Assembly: GCF_000714435.1 (NCBI RefSeq)
Contig: NZ_JJMW01000032.1
Location: 55,625-119,624, forward strand
DNA: 64,000 nt
Origin: Exiguobacterium alkaliphilum 12/1
GTDB taxonomy: Bacteria > Bacillota > Bacilli > Exiguobacteriales > Exiguobacteriaceae
Reading direction: 5' to 3'
The notes under the pieces were generated by a model. The model was given only the letters and a program-made list of their open reading frames with translations, was not told the origin of the DNA and did no database searches. Shown in pieces: positions 62,033-64,000 of this stretch. The position numbers were made by a program, and so were the translations under genes. How positions within the stretch are numbered: the first letter of the stretch is position 1; every line of letters starts with the position of its first letter.

Positions 62033-63433
62033 ATGTTATTACGTTATTTCTATGATCAAAAATTAGCACAGGCTTCATATATGGTCGGTTGCCAAATGAC
62101 AGGCGAGGCCGTCGTCATCGACCCGGCACGTAACATCACACCTTATTTGCAGGAAGCCGAAAAAGAAGGCATGAAAATCGTCGCCACGGCCGAGACACAC
62201 ATTCACGCCGACTTCGTCTCAGGCTCACTCGAGCTCGCCAAGCGCACTGGTTCGAAAGCGTACTTGTCAGATGAAGGCGACGCTTCGTGGAAATACGCGT
62301 TCGCGAAAGACATCGACTCACAACTCGTCAAAGAAGGCGACACGTTCAAAGTCGGTAACGTGACGCTCGAAGTCATGCACACACCAGGTCACACGCCGGA
62401 ACATATCTCATTCTTGCTCTACGACCGCAACCAGACGCAACCGATGGGAATCTTCACAGGCGACTTCGTCTTCGTCGGCGATATCGGTCGCCCTGACCTT
62501 CTCGAAGAGGCAGCCGGTGTGAAAGGCACGACCGCAATCGGCGCCGAGCAAATGTTCGATTCGCTCAAGAAATTCAAAGCTCTCCCTGACTTCGTCCAAG
62601 TCTGGCCGGGCCACGGTGCCGGCAGCGCTTGCGGAAAAGCGCTCGGCGCCATCCCGACGTCGACGGTCGGTTACGAGAAAGCGACGAACTGGGCGCTTCA
62701 AATGACAGACAAAGACGCGTTCATCAAAGAGTTGACGACGGACCAACCAGAGCCGCCGAACTACTTCGCGATGATGAAGAAAGTGAACAAAGAAGGCATC
62801 CAAGTGACGAACATGATTGCTCGTCCAGAAGTCGTCGGCACGGACCGCCTCGACACACTCGTCGAAGAGACGCAAGTCGTCGATACACGTAAAGGGGAAG
62901 AGTTTGCCAAAGGACACATCCCAGGCACAATCAACATCCCATACAACACGAAATTCGTCTCATGGGCCGGCTGGCTCGTCAACTTCGACAAAGACATCAC
63001 GCTCATCGCGAGCGCGGAAGACGTCGATCAAGTGCAGACAGATCTCCAATCGATCGGTCTCGACCGCCTCCGCTTCGTCGTCCCAGTCGAAGAGCTCGGT
63101 CAAGAGCTATTGACGGAAACGTACACGGATATGACAGCGGAGCAAGCCATCGAATCTGCAGAAAAAGGCGATGTATTCGTCCTCGACGTCCGGAATGCGA
63201 CGGAATGGAACGCGAGCCACTACGAGAAAGCCGAACGCATCTTGCTCGGTAAACTCGCACGCGACCACGAAGGTCTCCCGACCGATCAGACGATTGCCGT
63301 CCACTGCGCATCCGGCGTCCGTTCACGGATGGCAGCGAGTGTCCTTCAATCGCTCGGCTACAAGGATATTCAAAACATCCTCGGTGGCTACGGTGCGATG
63401 AAGACGGTCCTCAATGCAGAACAAATTCGCTAA
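62033..63433 (+). CDS. CstB-like persulfide dioxygenase-rhodanese fusion
   Basis: A 466-residue protein. The N-terminal MBL domain has THIHADFVSG, HTPGHTPEH, GDIGRPD and WPGHGAGSACG, the iron site of persulfide dioxygenases. A middle rhodanese-like domain lacks the catalytic Cys (LIASAED), and the C-terminal rhodanese has it (VHCASGVRSR). This three-part plan is that of CstB, which oxidises persulfides to thiosulfate. The ATG at 62033 uses AGGGGG 8 nt upstream. No cstR or sqr lies in the window. Confidence 0.92.
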   Translation: MLLRYFYDQKLAQASYMVGCQMTGEAVVIDPARNITPYLQEAEKEGMKIVATAETHIHADFVSGSLELAKRTGSKAYLSDEGDASWKYAFAKDIDSQLVKEGDTFKVGNVTLEVMHTPGHTPEHISFLLYDRNQTQPMGIFTGDFVFVGDIGRPDLLEEAAGVKGTTAIGAEQMFDSLKKFKALPDFVQVWPGHGAGSACGKALGAIPTSTVGYEKATNWALQMTDKDAFIKELTTDQPEPPNYFAMMKKVNKEGIQVTNMIARPEVVGTDRLDTLVEETQVVDTRKGEEFAKGHIPGTINIPYNTKFVSWAGWLVNFDKDITLIASAEDVDQVQTDLQSIGLDRLRFVVPVEELGQELLTETYTDMTAEQAIESAEKGDVFVLDVRNATEWNASHYEKAERILLGKLARDHEGLPTDQTIAVHCASGVRSRMAASVLQSLGYKDIQNILGGYGAMKTVLNAEQIR

Positions 63434-63471
63434 TGCTATACTACAAACAAAGAAAGCGCCCACTAAACTGT

Positions 63472-63516
63472 ACCCTGAGTAGTAGACACTAAAAAAGTCT
63501 ACTGCTCAGGGTTTTT
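63472..63516 (+). terminator. Terminator after the cstB-like gene
   Basis: 16-bp arms (63472-63487, 63497-63512) with a single T-G wobble and five T at 63512-63516. Confidence 0.85.
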
Positions 63517-63554
63517 GTGTACACTGGACTAAATCATATTGGGAGTGAATTCGA

Positions 63555-63845
63555 GTGTCGAAGAAGATGTTTACGTCAAAAGAAATAGATGCGCTAGCCG
63601 CAAATCCTTACGTTAAATCTGTGAGCCCGAAAGGGATCACGTATACAGATGAGTTCAAGGAACTCTTTATAGCACAGACGTTGGAAGGGAAGTTCCCTGT
63701 GGAAATCTTCCGGGGATGTGGATTCGATGTGGAGGTACTCGGTGAACGGCGTATGAGTTCTTGTAAAAATCGCTGGACACGGGCTTACCGAAAAGATGGG
63801 GTAATGGGGCTACGCGATACACGATCAAGTAATTCAGGAAGGTGA
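63555..63845 (+). pseudogene. Truncated IS3-type OrfA (HTH) transposase fragment
   Basis: A 96-residue product, from a GTG with GGGAG upstream, matching the N-terminal HTH part of IS3/IS150-group OrfA: SPKGITYTDEFK, GFDVEVLGERR and a final GLRDTRSSNSGR. In intact elements the protein goes on after SGR with a leucine-zipper region and an OrfB; here a stop follows at once and the remaining 155 nt to the window end show no OrfB or gene. Confidence 0.65.
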
Positions 63846-64000
63846 TTTTGTGACCCATTACTAACGCTACCTTTTGCATCTATACTTGGTGAAAAACTGA
63901 AAACTGTCATAATTGTCATGATAATCAATATTTTTTTACCATCTGATCATCTCCATAGATTCTTCATTTTGATGAAACTCTACTAATAATTTCTGATATT

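Noticed and set aside
1..64000. CRISPR arrays, tRNA or rRNA genes
   Set aside because: No regularly spaced repeats, and no cloverleaf or rRNA sequence was recognised by eye.

Overview
The window looks like a chromosome segment of a low-to-mid GC Gram-positive of the class Bacilli, most likely Exiguobacterium or a close relative. This is inference from the zapA-cvpA-polX-mutS2 gene order, Bacillus-type OhrR/Ohr, BdbCD/Sco, LTA-synthase and YvbH-type proteins, strong GGAGG ribosome sites and frequent GTG/TTG starts. No rRNA, tRNA or CRISPR array was seen.

Bases 1-19140 are a clearly AT-richer defence island. On the minus strand are a DptF-like ATPase, a DptG-like protein, a giant DptH-like protein with an FtsK/HerA motor, a DUF4007 protein and a large P-loop ATPase cut by the window edge. 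Facing away on the plus strand is a PAPS-reductase-like PP-loop protein. I read these as SspF, SspG, SspH, SspB, SspC and SspD, that is a single-strand DNA phosphorothioation (PT) system of SspBCD-SspFGH type. No cysteine desulfurase (SspA) and no SspE lie in the window. Behind a strong terminator follows a second plus-strand operon of four genes: a PLD-nuclease/SF2-helicase fusion, a 58-residue protein, a DndD-like SMC-type ATPase and a 178-residue protein. The pairing of the two modules is the most interesting part of the window. The island ends abruptly at a terminator near 19.2 kb.

Bases 19.2-59.3 kb are ordinary core and accessory chromosome: a MazG-like pyrophosphohydrolase, the zapA-cvpA-polX-mutS2-DUF350 operon, a dicarboxylate/amino-acid symporter, a CwlO-like M23 peptidase with WalR-like boxes, glutathione peroxidase, ohrR/ohr, Zn alcohol dehydrogenase, a CDF metal exporter, an ABC-F protein with an attenuator leader, two RomA/UlaG-like MBL proteins, an aldo-keto reductase, TrhA, FrnE, an MFS exporter, a bdbD-bdbC-sco operon, odhA-odhB with a perfect cre site, an ABC-2 transporter and an LTA synthase. 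Many genes are separated by clear hairpin terminators.

Bases 59.3-60.4 kb hold no intact gene. They contain remnants of an IS1182-like transposase, two inverted copies of a foldback repeat and three copies of a terminator-like hairpin. Bases 60.4-63.4 kb form a persulfide-handling locus (TauE, two rhodaneses, CstB-like persulfide dioxygenase-rhodanese) arranged around a CsoR/CstR-type operator. A truncated IS3-type OrfA lies at the right edge.
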